Shown here piece by piece: positions 8,990-20,099 of a DNA stretch of 64,000 nt; positions within the stretch are counted from its first letter, which is position 1; the number at the start of each line of letters is the position of its first letter. Below the pieces are notes generated by a model that saw nothing but the letters and a program-made list of their open reading frames with translations, was not told the DNA's origin and made no database searches. The position numbers and the translations under genes were made by a program. The DNA comes from Schistocerca nitens (Eukaryota; Arthropoda; Insecta; Orthoptera; Acrididae): the NCBI RefSeq assembly GCF_023898315.1, contig NC_064618.1, positions 188,471,548 through 188,535,547 on the forward strand, written 5' to 3'.

Positions 8990-11315
8990 AGATTACTCAG
9001 ACAAAAAGCTAAATCAACACAACACATTTGGTTTAACAAACAGTGTTTGCAACGCCAAATTACACCAAAATACGTCTCCTTAAAGTCAAGAGGAACATCC
9101 GCCGCAGCAAACAAAGCCGTTGACGTCGCAAGATACACGTGGATAAAGGAAGAAATGAGGAAATGGTATCGTGTTCGTGACAACGTGTGTACACATCTAA
9201 AAGTGGTACATATGGCAATCACATCTAAGTTACAGCCGTGTGAGTTCGATGTTTTCGATCGAGAAGTTCGTCAAGGTGTAAGTGATCTTATTCACGACGT
9301 ATTTTTGCGGCAGAACACGAAATTATCTATGATTAGGAAGGTGAGTGAACCTCTAACCTCAGTTGTGTAAACAAAATTTTTCGCAACGTGTAATTAACTT
9401 ATCGAATTTGGTTCTGTCCCCAAAGGAACAAAAAGTGCTTGATAAAGGTTTTAAATATGCTCCTCCCCACCCTCCATCAGAAAAACAACTGGATGTTATG
9501 AAAGTTGATATTGAATATGCCTTAACGAAAGACACCACTGCAAAATATATAGTTGCCAATGCACTAAAGAACGAAACCAAATTCGTGTGTAACATCCCAC
9601 AGTCTATTGACTTTCACACCATGAAGTCCTTAAAACTGAAATTACAACACCAAGGTATCGTTGCCACAAAATCTGATAAAGGCAACAGTATTGTGCTTTT
9701 GAACAAATGTGATTATGTGGATAAAGTTAATGATTTTCTGAATACCACAGGCTTCCAAATCCTTCCTAAAGACCCTACTAAATTGTTCAAAGAGGATGTT
9801 AAATATGCAATCATTTCATGCAAAAGCATATTCTCCGAATTTGAAGTAAAACTGTTAACTAATATGAACCCAGTGCCTCCTAGAATGTACGGGCTTCCTA
9901 AACTGCATAAACAAGATGTTCCTATTCGTCCAGTTGTATCATCATTCACTGCTCCATCTTACAAACTAGCCAGTAAACTTGATGTCCTAATTAAGAGCAA
10001 GACTAAATTCAAACCAAAGCATGGTATTTCAAACTCTGTGGACCTAGTAATCACGTTAAAAGGTATATCTGTCTCACACAGTGATAAATTAGTATCCTTT
10101 GATGTCAGCAGTTTGTTTTCTAACATACCAGTAATAGAATGTATTGACATTCTGACAGAGCTGATGCAAAAGTCTAATGTCAATCCTGAGGAATTGAATG
10201 ACTTGAGACTGGCCACACAGACCTGCCTTGCACAGAACTATTTCCAGTTCCAAGGCACTCTTTATAAACAATTAGATGGCTAAGCTATGGGTTCCCCTCT
10301 TAGTCCACTGTTGGCTGAAATATTTATGGACCATTCTGAACAAAATTTTCTAAGAACAGAATCTTTGAGTGCAAACATCAAATACTGGTTTAGATATGTA
10401 GATGATGTCCTGTGTATGTGGACTGGTACTACAAGACAACTCAACACATTCTTTAAAAACCTAAACAGTCAACATAAAAATATCCAGTTCACTATGGAAA
10501 TTGGCAACAAATCCATAAACTTCTTAGATCTCAACATTAACATCAGTACACACACACATTGTTTCAAAATTTAGAGAAAAACAACAACTACAGACACAGT
10601 AATACCTTCTTGCTCACAACACCCCATAGCTCACAAACATGCAGCTTTGCACTCAATGGTACACCGTCTCATATCTATCCCCATGTCCAGAGATGATTTT
10701 AAACCAGAGTTAGATACAATAAAATTTATTGCCTCAGCCAATGGCTACAATGCAGTTATTACTGACCACATCTTGCACAGGAAACAAAAACGAAAAATTA
10801 TACCCCTCCTCTATGCCCCACCTGCTTCCCCATCCACTGTCTACAAGAAATGGTGTACTCTACCATTTCTAGGTCAGGTATCACAGACTGTAGCCAAAGC
10901 ACTGAAATCCTGCAAGTATAGGGTTTCCTACTATGTCAGGAACACTACAGCCCAGTGTGTTTTTAATAGCAAAGACAAGATCCAGTTATTAGCCAACAGT
11001 GGGGTATACAAAATAACCTGTTCTGATTGTGACAAATTTTACATTGGTCAGTCAGACAGAGACATATCAACTAGGCTGCCTGAACATGATCGCAGCTGGA
11101 GGTTGCAGAATTACGACTCTGCATTTGCTGAGCATGTACTGAGTGAGGGTCGCAACTACCAGCCAGTGTCCCATGTACTTCACTTAGCAAACAAAGGCCA
11201 TAAACTCAACCTGCAGGAAGCCCTGGAAATTAACAAACATCTTGCTCACAGTCCAGATCTCATCCTAAATGACCAGACAAAAATCAACACTTCCCCGCTC
11301 CTAAACTTCATATAA
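8990..11315 (+). pseudogene. Penelope-like element ORF: N-terminal region, reverse transcriptase, GIY-YIG endonuclease
   Basis: The N-terminal block is at 8990-9340 ('QCLQRQITPKYVSLKSRG', 'LQPCEFDVFDREVRQGV'), RT fingers at 9363-10283 ('GIVATKSDKGNSIVLLNK', 'PPRMYGLPKLHK', 'LVSFDVSSLFSNIP'), RT palm at 10287-10574 ('AMGSPLSPLLAEIFMD', 'WFRYVDDVLCMW'). The C-terminal part at 10647-11315 has GVYKITCSDC, then FYIG and R in 'STRLPEHD', the GIY-YIG nuclease with its CxxC. This domain order is diagnostic of Penelope-type retroelements, which prime on nicked DNA and are neither LTR elements nor LINEs. Two in-frame stops (about 10281 and 10572) and a 22-base frame-breaking gap at 9341-9362 are seen; otherwise the frame is continuous, so the copy is fairly young. 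AT-rich 'ttaattaat' text at about 8979 and 12117 may be the target duplication, implying 5' truncation near 8990. Confidence 0.92.
9341..9362 (+). other. Intron-like 22-base insert in the Penelope-like ORF
   Basis: The text between two homologous coding blocks starts GTGAGT after AAG, contains CTAAC and ends CAG. Coding sense is in one frame before it and in another after it, and the 22 bases account exactly for the change. It has splice-site consensus but is shorter than any metazoan intron I know, so it may be a shrunken intron or a chance insertion. Confidence 0.45.
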
Positions 11316-12115
11316 TCATCTTTGTTGTTTATTACTTCCCACACTCTCTCTTCCTACATATTCCCATTTTCCTGTAGTCATTAAGTTGTTTTATTTGTTG
11401 CAGTTGTCTTTGTATTCCACATATGCTGTAGTTTCAATAATTAAGGGTTTGCTTTTAACTTGTACTTGTATTACTGTCCATGTTTAACTCCCCTTGTTGT
11501 TGTCTCATCAAATACTGTTCATATTTTACTTTGCTCATTTATTTACTGTAAATGGTATACAGCCACTGCTTTGATTATAATGTTAATGTTAAAATGCAGT
11601 ACCACCACACTCTCACACTGTAGGTTCCCTCAAACACCCCAATTTTCCTTCATTTACTAATTTCTGTTTATCTTGTTGCTTAAGTTCCTCGTGTATTCTG
11701 TATTTACATTAACAACTGTCTCTTCTTTTTTAATTGGTTGTGTATCACTATCCATGTTTCATACATCTTGATGCAGCCTTGCCTAGTACTAATTTTATCT
11801 TATTTTATTAGTTTTGTTTATTAATAGAAACTGTTATGTAGGCATGCTATTCCTATTTTGTGCTAAAGGTTTTCCTCTCAACTCCATTGTTATTTATGTA
11901 CTGTTCAGTTTTTACTATTTCATTGCAAAGATGTTACTCACTGTATGTTTCTACTTCACTCTAGATGTGTTACTTCTCTTCCAATGTTGTCTGCTAACAT
12001 TTTACTTCTTTGGTGATAATACTCAGTAAATGTCTGAAGATGGCCTTGTAAGCCGAAAACCGGTTAGCAATAAAAATATTATTGTAGAACAAAAGCAAAC
12101 TGGTGCTTTTCATTT
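11316..12115 (+). other. 3' untranslated region of the Penelope-like element
   Basis: T-rich, without coding sense, running from the ORF end to the hammerhead-like tail and ending near 'ttcatttattaattaataaa'. No second element boundary lies between, so it is treated as part of the element. Confidence 0.65.
12034..12062 (+). ncRNA. Hammerhead-ribozyme-like core at the 3' end of the Penelope-like element
   Basis: CTGAAGA (12034-12040) fits the invariant CUGANGA. GGC (12042-12044) pairs with GCC (12052-12054) around a CTTGTAA loop as stem II, followed by GAAAA (12055-12059) fitting the invariant GAAA, then ACCGGTTAGC for a very short stem III. Hammerhead motifs are established in Penelope-like elements. 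Stem I and the cleavage-site strand were not resolved, so activity is not claimed. Confidence 0.5.
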
Positions 12116-12425
12116 ATTAATTAATAAATTAAAAAATTTACGAAATTACTTCTTTGTTTCTTTGGATGTTCTGGAAAACTACTACAGATACACGTCTGGG
12201 ACATGTTTTATTAGATTTAGCAAATCAATACCTACAAATTAAGTGGAAATCCATCTCTACTTTAACCTCGTACAGTCTTACAATGGCTTCCTATGAGCGA
12301 AGTTTCGAAATTTCAGGCAAAATCTCTTATTATCTGTAACTCAGCAATTAAACATTTACGGACCTATGTTTGTATGACCGTTTTCCTTTAGTTTTACTGG
12401 TAGAATAACATATTTGCATATCTTC

Positions 12426-12629
12426 AAAAAAATGGTTCAAATGGCTCTGAGCACTATGGGACTCAACTGCTGAGGTCATTAGTCCCCTAGAACTTAGAAC
12501 TAGTTAAACCTAACTAACCTAAGGACATCACAAACATCCATGCCCGAGGCAGGATTCGAACCTGCGACCGTAGCGGTCTTGCGGTTCCAGACTGCAGCGC
12601 CTTTAACCGCACGGCCACTTCAGCCGGCC
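12426..12629 (-). mobile_element. tRNA-derived SINE, subfamily A, 11-bp target duplication
   Basis: Full-length minus-strand copy with tail 'ggttcaaatggctctgagca', body 'aacctaaggacatcacaaac', B box (GGATTCGAACC on plus) and head 'gcggccacttcagccgg'-like text. TGCATATCTTC flanks it at 12415-12425 and 12630-12640. It is almost identical to the copy at 37616-37819. Confidence 0.95.
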
Positions 12630-12644
12630 TGCATATCTTCGTGA

Positions 12645-12649
<5 letters not shown>

Positions 12650-12720
<71 letters not shown>
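12650..12720. repeat. (AT)n microsatellite, about 35 units
   Basis: Uninterrupted AT dinucleotides, about 70 bp, starting ten bases beyond the SINE target duplication. Confidence 0.98.
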
Positions 12721-12722
<2 letters not shown>

Positions 12723-13730
12723 TTTAGTGGTCACACATATCCTCACTTATCGAATCATTAATCTAACGATGGTCACATTCAGAAACTATGTCTTCACTGT
12801 ATCATTCGTTTACAATCTCTTCCATTTCTTTAGCGGTCTGTATATATGGTAAATGTTCACCGTGGTGACTATTTAAGGAGAGCAACACTATGACAGTCGA
12901 AAAACACAAAGTAAATTCTGCCAAAAGAATGTCATGTGAATAATAATACAAAACAAGTCACTTATCGACAATACATGGATTATTACAAAAATTATATTTT
13001 TAACAATTTAAGTATGTAACATGACAGAAAATGTCGAAAAATGCTACTTCGAGACAAAATGCATGGTCATATTGAGCCGAACACTATGTAGGCAACATTT
13101 AATGCTTGGGAGAAAACTTTTCTTTCGAATGAAAACCATGGCGGCAGAAACTATCACACTTGTTAAAATATTCCCAGGTACAAGTCTTTTCTATATGTGG
13201 AAGACATATTCAGTAGGCATTGTAGCTCCTATGGATGTCCGATTCAGAGAATTTCCCGCTACTGGCTACGTTATAAGTTCGTTTCCGCGTGCTCGACCAC
13301 AGAGGCGTGACGTCACATGATTGCATAGTTCGAGTGCAATTGGTCATGGTCGGTGGCAATCACTCACTTTTGTTGTCGCCTCAAGATGGGAGACTGGTAT
13401 ACATCTTCCTCAGCACTAGAATTCAAATACATTATGTTTAACACCCTTTTCCTTCCGATTAAAGTGGTTAATGAATTCAACCATGACCATCACCTCTCCC
13501 TACAGCCCATTAAAGACCCCATCTGTAACACCAGGACACGAGTCTTACCACATCGAATCTGATAGCCTTCTGGCTGCAAAGCAACGACGCTTTTTATCTA
13601 GTACTCACTCTCAAGTCTCCCAAAGCAAACAGTATTCTGTAAATTTGTTCTTTTCCCAGTTGTTGGTGAACATCAATGGTTAACCTATGATGCTTCTACA
13701 TACTTTACAAGGTTAAGAACACAGGGAGTG
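12721..13730. other. No gene seen
   Basis: A 99-codon open frame at 13021-13320 has no family resemblance and ends in low-complexity arginine-rich text. Treated as chance. Confidence 0.4.
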
Positions 13731-13734
13731 AAAG

Positions 13735-14945
13735 GTTATTTACAAGCTGTATAGGGTAGAGGATGTTGGTGAAGATGAGGTAAAGGAAATGCGGATGTGA
13801 AAAGAATTTGGCAGAGCACTCGTAGACATAAGTGGGAACAAAATTCCTGTAGTAGTAATCGTACCCTCAGAATTGTTTATGTTCTCGAGATTCCAGACGC
13901 TTAATTTACAAGACATATGAGATAGGCAAAATACCGTCAGACTTCAGGAACCATATAATAATTCCAGTTCCAAAGTACGATGGCGCTAGCAGGTGTGAAT
14001 AGTACTGAACCACCAGTTTTATCCATTGCTGCCTAATATTGATACTAACTATCTACATAAGTATGGAAAAACTGGTGGAAGCCGACCTCACTGAAGACTA
14101 CTTTGGTTTCCTCAGATACGTAGAAAAATGCCGGACCAAACATTATGCCTTTTGCTAGAAGACAGGTGAAGAAAGGGAAACCGACATTTACAGCATTTAT
14201 ATATTTGGATAAATCTTTTGGTAATGTAAACAGCATTAAAGCCATGAAAATTTTGAAGGTAGCAGGAAAAAATACAGGGATCTAATAATTTTCACAATCT
14301 GTATAAGAACCAAACGGCAATTATAGAAGTCGAAGGGCATGAACCGGAATCAGTAATTGGGACGGGGGTCGTTGGTTTGTTGGTTTGTAGAGGGCACCGA
14401 ACAGCAAGGTCATCGGTCCCATCAGATAAGGGAAAGATGCGGAAGGAAGTCGTCCGTGCTCTTTCAAAGGCACCATCCCGGTATTTCTCTTAAGCGATTC
14501 AGGGAAATCACGAATTTAGGGACATCAGAATGGTCGGACGTGGGTTTGAACCGTCGTCCTCCCGAATGTGAGTGCAGTGGGCTATCTACTGAGCCACCTC
14601 GATCGGTGGGACGGGGTGTGGGAAGGACGGGGGGTGGGAAAGGGCTTAAGCATCTGTAGATATTTCCAAACATTACAATGAAGAAAATGTGAACGAAACC
14701 AAGAAGGAACTTGGAAACATTTGAAGTCCACCGGCGAAAAATAAACGTTTAAGGTGTGCCAATGATACTGTAATTCTGTGAGAGTCAGCAATGGACGGGA
14801 AAGAGCAGCTGAAGGTACCTAATATTGTCTTGTAAAGTTATTATAAGATGGACATCAACAAATGTAAAATGAGGGTAATGATGGAATGTAAAGGAATTCA
14901 ATTACGCGATGCTGAAGGAGATAGATTAATAAACGATATTTATTT
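13735..14945 (+). mobile_element. Degraded RTE-type LINE fragment (reverse transcriptase), holding a SINE
   Basis: Plus-strand pieces match the same protein family as the LINE at 15.2-18.6 kb but in the opposite orientation: 'YEIGKIPSDFRN' (about 13914-13950), 'EADLTEDYFGF' and 'IYIFG' (14070-14215, motif A area), then after the SINE 'LRCANDTVIL' (about 14751-14780, motif C with N for D) and 'MDINKCKMRVM' (14848-14880). Many frame breaks, and both ends of the element are missing. It predates the SINE at 14368-14607. Confidence 0.7.
14368..14607 (-). mobile_element. SINE of a fourth family, inserted in the RTE fragment, 9-bp target duplication
   Basis: GGGACGGGG occurs at 14359-14367 and 14608-14616. 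On plus it reads tail to head: 'tggtttgtagagggcaccga', 'tcggtcccatcagataaggg', 'caccatcccggtatttctc', then the inverted tRNA-like part 'gggtttgaaccgtcgtcctc' (B-box-like) and 'gagccacctcgatcgg'. This family is abundant in orthopterans as I remember it. Confidence 0.85.
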
Positions 14946-15194
14946 TCAACGAGCTATTGCCTATTATTCAACAAAACAGTAACGATATATCCCGATCAAT
15001 CTTCGTTGGGCAGCTCCGATTCACAGCTCTTCCTGTTCCTGTCAGCTACCACTTTTATTAATTCGCACTGTTGTCGGGAATGGTGAGTCAGAAAAACCGA
15101 CACAAATGCGCGTCTTTCGTACTACGGGATGCCTCTAGGCTGGTTACTGCTATGTCCTGACAAAACTATCATCGTCTGGTCACAGCTTTGGTTA

Positions 15195-15227
15195 CTTCAG
15201 TGCTCTGGGATATGTTTTATTTTTAAC
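15195..15227 (+). repeat. Left copy of a flanking direct repeat around the LINE
   Basis: 'acttcagtgctctggg' with 'atatgttttattttt' here recurs at 18610-18640 with one mismatch. The second copy starts 55 bp beyond the LINE 5' end and is followed by 'ctacaaaacatgaaatatta', which itself occurs at 18565-18584 next to the LINE. The simplest reading is a pre-existing tandem pair of about 75-bp units with the LINE inserted in the first, not a simple target duplication. Confidence 0.6.
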
Positions 15228-15228
15228 T

Positions 15229-18200
15229 TTTTTTTTGTCATCAGTGTACTGACTGGTTTGATGCGGCCCGCCACGAATTCCTTTCCTGTGCTAACCTCTT
15301 CATCTCAGAGTAGCACTTGCAACCTACGTCCTCAATTATTTGCTTGACATATTCCAATCTCGGTCTTCCTCTACAGTTTTTGCCCTCTACAGCTCCCTCT
15401 AGTACCATGGAAGTCATTCCCTCATGTCTTAGCAGATGTCCTATCATCCTGTCCCTTCTCCTTATCAGTGTTTTCCACATATCCCTTTCCTCTCCGATTC
15501 TGTGTAGAACCTCATTGCTTACCTTACTAGTCCACCTAATTTCAACATTCGTCTATAGCACCACATCTCAAATGCTTCGATTCTCTTTTGTTCCGGTTTT
15601 CCCACAGTCCATGTTTCACTACCATACAATGCTCTACTCCAGACGTACATCCTCAGAAATTTCTTCCTCAAATTAAGGCCGGTATTTGATATTAGTAGAC
15701 TTCTCTGGGCCAGAAATGCCTTTTTTGCCATAGCGAGTCTGCTTTTGATGTCCTCCTTGCTCCGTCCGTCATTGGTTATTTTACTGCCTAGGTAGCAGAA
15801 TTCCTTAACTACATTGACTTCGTGACCATCAGTCCTGATGTTAAGATTCTCGCTGTTCTCATTTCTACTACTTCTCATTACCTTCGTCTTTCTTCGATTT
15901 ACTCTCAAACCATACTGTGTACTCATTAGACTGTACATTCCGTTCATCAGATCATATAATTCTTCTTCACTTTCACTCAGGATAGTAATGTCATCAGCGA
16001 ATCGTATCATTGATATCCTTTCACCTTGTATTTTAATTCCACTACTGAACCTTTCTTTTGTTTCCATCATTCCTTCCTTGATGTACAAATTGAAGAGTAG
16101 GGGCGAAAGGCTACAGCCTTGTCTTACACCCTTCTTAATACGAGTACTTCGTTCTTGATCGTCCACTCTTATTACTCCCTCTTGTACATATGTTGTACAT
16201 ATTGTATATGATCCGTCTCTCCCTATAACTTACCCCTACTTTTTTCAGTATCTCCAACAGCTTGCACCATTTTATATTGTCGAACGCTTTTTCCAGGTCG
16301 ACAAATCCTATGAACGTGTCTTGATTTTTCTTTAGCCTTGCTTCCATTATTAGCCGTAACGTCAGAATTGCCTCTCTCGTCCCTTTACTTTTCCTAAAGC
16401 CAAACTGATCGTCACCTAGCGCATTCTCAATTTTCTTTTCCATTCTTCTGTATATTATTCTTGTAAGCAGCTTCGATGCTTGAGCTGTTAAGCTGATTGT
16501 GCGATAGTTCTCGCACTTGTCAGCTCTTGCCGTCTTCGGAATTGTGTGGATGATGCTTTTCCGAAAGTCAGATGGTATGTCGCCGGACTCATATATTCTA
16601 CACATCAACGTGAATAGTCGCTTTGTTGCCACTTCCCCCAATGATTTTAGAAATTCTGATGGAATGTTATCTATCCCTTCTGCCTTATTTGACCGTTAGT
16701 CCTCCAAAGCTCTTTTAAATTCCGATTGTAATACTGGATCCTCTATCTCTTCTAAATCGACTCCTGTTTCTTCTTCTATCACATCAGACAAATCTTCACC
16801 CTCATAGAGACTTTCAATGTATTCTTTCCACCTATCTGCTCTCTCCTCTGCATTTAACAGTGGAATTCCCGTTGCACTCTTAATGTTACCACCGTTGCTT
16901 TTAAAGTCACCAAAGGTTGTTGTGACTTTCCTATATGCTGAGTCTGCCCTTCCGACAATCATATGTTTCTCGATTTCTTCACATTTTTCCTGCAGCCATT
17001 TCGTCTTAGCTTCCCGGCACTTTCTATTTGTTTCATTCCTCAGCGACTTGTATTTCTGTATTCCTGATTTTTCCGGAACATGTTTGTACTTCCTCCTTTC
17101 ATCAATCAACTGAAGTATTTCTTCTGTTACCCATGGTTTCTTCGCAGCTACCTTCTTTGTACCTATGTTTTCCTTCCCAACCTCTGTGATGGCCCTTTTT
17201 CGAGATGTCCAGTCCTCTTCAACTGTATTGCCTACTGCGCTATTCCTTATTGCTGTATCTATAGCGTTAGAGAACTTCAAACGTATCTCGTCACTCCTTA
17301 GTACTTCCGTATCCCACTTCTTTGCGTATTGATTCTTCCTGACTAATGTCTTGAACTTCAGCCTACTCTTCATCACTACTATATTGTGATCTGAGTCTAT
17401 ATCTGCTCCTGGGTACGCCTTACAATCCAATATCTGATTTCGGAATCCCTGTCTGCCCATGGTGTAATCTAATTGAAATCTTCCCGTATCTCCCGGCCTT
17501 TTCCAAGTATACCTTTTCCTCTTGTGATTCTTGAACAGGTTATTCGCTATTACTATCTGAAACTTGTTACAGAACTCAATTAGTCTTTCTCCTCTTTCAT
17601 TCCTTGTCCCAAGCCCATATTCTCCTGTAACCTTTTCTTCTACTCCTTCCCCTATAACTGCATTCCATTCGCCCATGACTATTAGATTTTCGTCCCCTTT
17701 ACATACTGCATTACCCTTTCAATATCCTCATACACTTTCTCTATCTGTTCATCTTCAGCTTGCGACGTCGGCATGTATACCTGAACTATCGTTGTTGGTG
17801 TTGGTCTGCTGTCGATTCTGATTAGAACAACCCGGTCACTGAACTGTTCACAGTAACACACCCTCTGCCCTACCTTTCTATTCATAACGAATCCTACACC
17901 TGTTATACCATTTTCTGCTGCTGTTGATATTACCCGATACTCATATGACCAGAATTCCTTGTCTTCCTTCCACTTCACTTCACTGACCCCTACTATATCT
18001 AGATTGAGCCTTTGCATTTCCCTTTTCAGATTTTCTAGTTTCCCTACCACGTTCAAGCTTCTGACATTCCACGCCCCGACTCGTATAAAGTTATCCTTTC
18101 GTTGATTATTGAATCTTTTTCTCGTGGTAACCACCCCCTTGGCAGTCCCCTCCCAGAGATCCGAATGGGGGACTATTCCGGAATCTTTTGCCAATGGAGA

Positions 18201-18555
18201 GATCATCATGACACTTCTTCAATTACAGGCCACATGTCCTGTGGATACACGTTACGTGTCTTTAATGCAGTGGTTTCCATTGCCTTCTGCATCCTCATGT
18301 CGTTGATCATTGCTGATTCTTCCGCCTTTAGGGGCAATTTCCCACCCCTAGGACAAGAGAGTGCCCTGAACCTCTATCCGCTCCTACGCCCCCTTCGACA
18401 AGGCCGTTGGCAGAATGAGGCTGACTTCTTATGCCGGAAGTCTTCGGCCACCAATATTGATTATTTATCAAAATTTAGGCAGTGGCGGGGATCGAACCCG
18501 GGACGGAAGATGTTTTGATTATGAATCAAAGACGCTACCCCTAGACCACGGGTAC
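15229..18555 (-). mobile_element. Near-full-length RTE-type LINE (BovB-like ORF) with tRNA-like 5' head
   Basis: On the minus strand the order is tRNA-like head (18554-18483), a leader of about 270 bases, endonuclease and reverse transcriptase. APE-type endonuclease: 'VGAWNVRSLNVVGKLENL' and 'VSEVKW' in 18209-17682, 'ADIDSDHNIVV' in 17676-16696. RT: 'GFVDLEKAFDNIKW' (motif A) in 16641-16135; 'GVRQGCSLSPLLFNLYI' (motif B) and 'RFADDITIL' (motif C) in 16166-15519; C-terminal 'MIGHLLRHEG' and 'CRGRPRLEY' in 15480-15241. The frame shifts near 17680, 16150 and 15500, and there is an in-frame TAA at about 16696, so about four breaks. Length 3.3 kb equals a full RTE element. It ends in a short A-rich tail next to 15229. 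The clade is inferred from the motif wording and could be a neighbouring RTE-like clade. Confidence 0.9.
18483..18554 (-). promoter_or_regulatory. tRNA-like head of the LINE with Pol III A and B boxes
   Basis: Minus strand: TGGTCTAGGGGT (plus 18537-18548) as A box, a 5-bp stem closing a 7-base loop TTCATAA (plus 18514-18530, 'anticodon' CAT), and GGTTCGATCC (plus 18489-18498) as a perfect B box inside a CGGG/CCCG T stem. The acceptor ends do not pair properly, so this is not a tRNA gene. It is placed where an internal Pol III promoter would be. Confidence 0.75.
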
Positions 18556-18559
18556 AATT

Positions 18560-20097
18560 TTCAACTACAAAACATGAAATATTAGTTTGATTTATTACAT
18601 GACTCGTGGTACTTCAGTGCTCTGGAATATGTTTTATTTTATCTACAAAACATGAAATATTAGTTCACTTTAATACAGGACTTATTAAAAAGGTTTACTG
18701 AAGTTGACACAGTTCTTTGCCACAGCAGAGCGTTGATTACTTACAAGTGTAACTGACTGTGGAAGCATCTCTTGATGCCGAGGTTAGTCCTGCTGTACAA
18801 TGCCCATCATATTCAACATTACAAGTGTTTCCGAGACTTTAACAATCTGTGGGTCCTACACTACGATGTTGACTGCTGTAGCTGAGATCTCAAAGTGGGC
18901 AGAGCTCTTGCATGCTTGACAGTATATTGACCTCAGTGTGAGGGCACTGCAGCACTGTCAGGGGAGGTACGGTCCTCACGATCACCTCCCACACAACGTT
19001 GCAGATTGTAACGAGCTACCGCTAATGTCTGCGTTATCGATCCGCATTGCGACTTCGTTATGGCGCTGCATGATACAGCAGTTACAATTAGATTTCCACT
19101 ACTTGAGCCAGTGTAGGTGAAAAGCTATTTACCGTATGGGTACCCAAATTTCTAGAAATGATGTTAAAACTGGCACTGTAGGATCTGCATAGTTAGTAGT
19201 TTTAGTGTCGCGACTTGTACTGGTACTGGAAAAGCGACGTAGCAGGAAATCAGACGTGAACGCGCTACTTTGATCTATTTCTCCAACATATGATCCATGC
19301 GCTGTGGAAGAGAGGTGCTTTCGACTTAGCAGTTTTGATGCACCAACGAGCTCCAGCTCTCATTGTTCATAAGGTCACTTGGTTGCTCTATAACACATTT
19401 GGAGAAAGCGAAATCATTAGCTGATTGTCCCACACTATGTGGTTACCAAGATCAGCAGGTTCGAACCTATGGTGTTAACAGGACAGTATTTTTCAGTGGG
19501 ACAACAGGACAGGTCGGAGACTGAAGGTGACCATCGTGAGGGAGATAGCCTACATCCCACCTGATTTGTCCCTAGCAGCAGTAGAGTAATCTATTTTGCA
19601 CTGTCGTGGATGCAGATAGTCGTCACACTTACAAACGTTTTTAACTTGGAACGTAAACGTGGTACGCAGATAATGAATGTGAGACAACATTTGAATTTCA
19701 TATGTCTTTAAAAATGTTTCAGCAAAGTTTTATGGCCCTGCGTTCAGTCGTTTTTCCTGGCGGCCGTCCATAACATCGAATGTTTATTTATAACCATCGT
19801 CTACTTTAACAAATATTTGAGAAAAATATACTATAATTATGCACACAGTCAGCAAGATTCACATACTTATCTCATTTTAGGAAGATAATGTTGAAACTTT
19901 ACTGCTTTCAGATCAACAGGCTTAACAGTTTAGTTAAAAGTAGTTATGTACGACAGCAGTCTACGAAATTTTGCGACGTGGAAATGGATCTCCAGTGATA
20001 AGAGCTCTTTTGTGATAAAAAGTTGACGGGTGTTGACCCGAGCCATTGAAACGCAGACTCTGCATGAAATGTAATGTTGTTGATCTGGTATTTCTAC
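18560..20097. other. No gene seen
   Basis: After the flanking repeat copy (18610-18640) there is unassigned sequence with short open frames. An 89-codon minus frame at 19930-20199 runs across the edge of the next transposon, so it is not a gene. Confidence 0.4.
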
Positions 20098-20099
20098 TA

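Noticed and set aside
9339-9362. Treating the 22-base gap as a proven intron
   Set aside because: Far below known animal intron length; kept only as an intron-like relic to check.
14357-14659. 100-codon plus-strand frame
   Set aside because: Lies in the inverted SINE and its flanks; no protein family.
18102-18518. 138-codon plus-strand frame
   Set aside because: Antisense to the LINE leader and endonuclease start.
18483-18554. Possible tRNA-Met gene on the minus strand
   Set aside because: The anticodon loop and B box look good, but the acceptor arms do not pair and the sequence runs on into the LINE leader.
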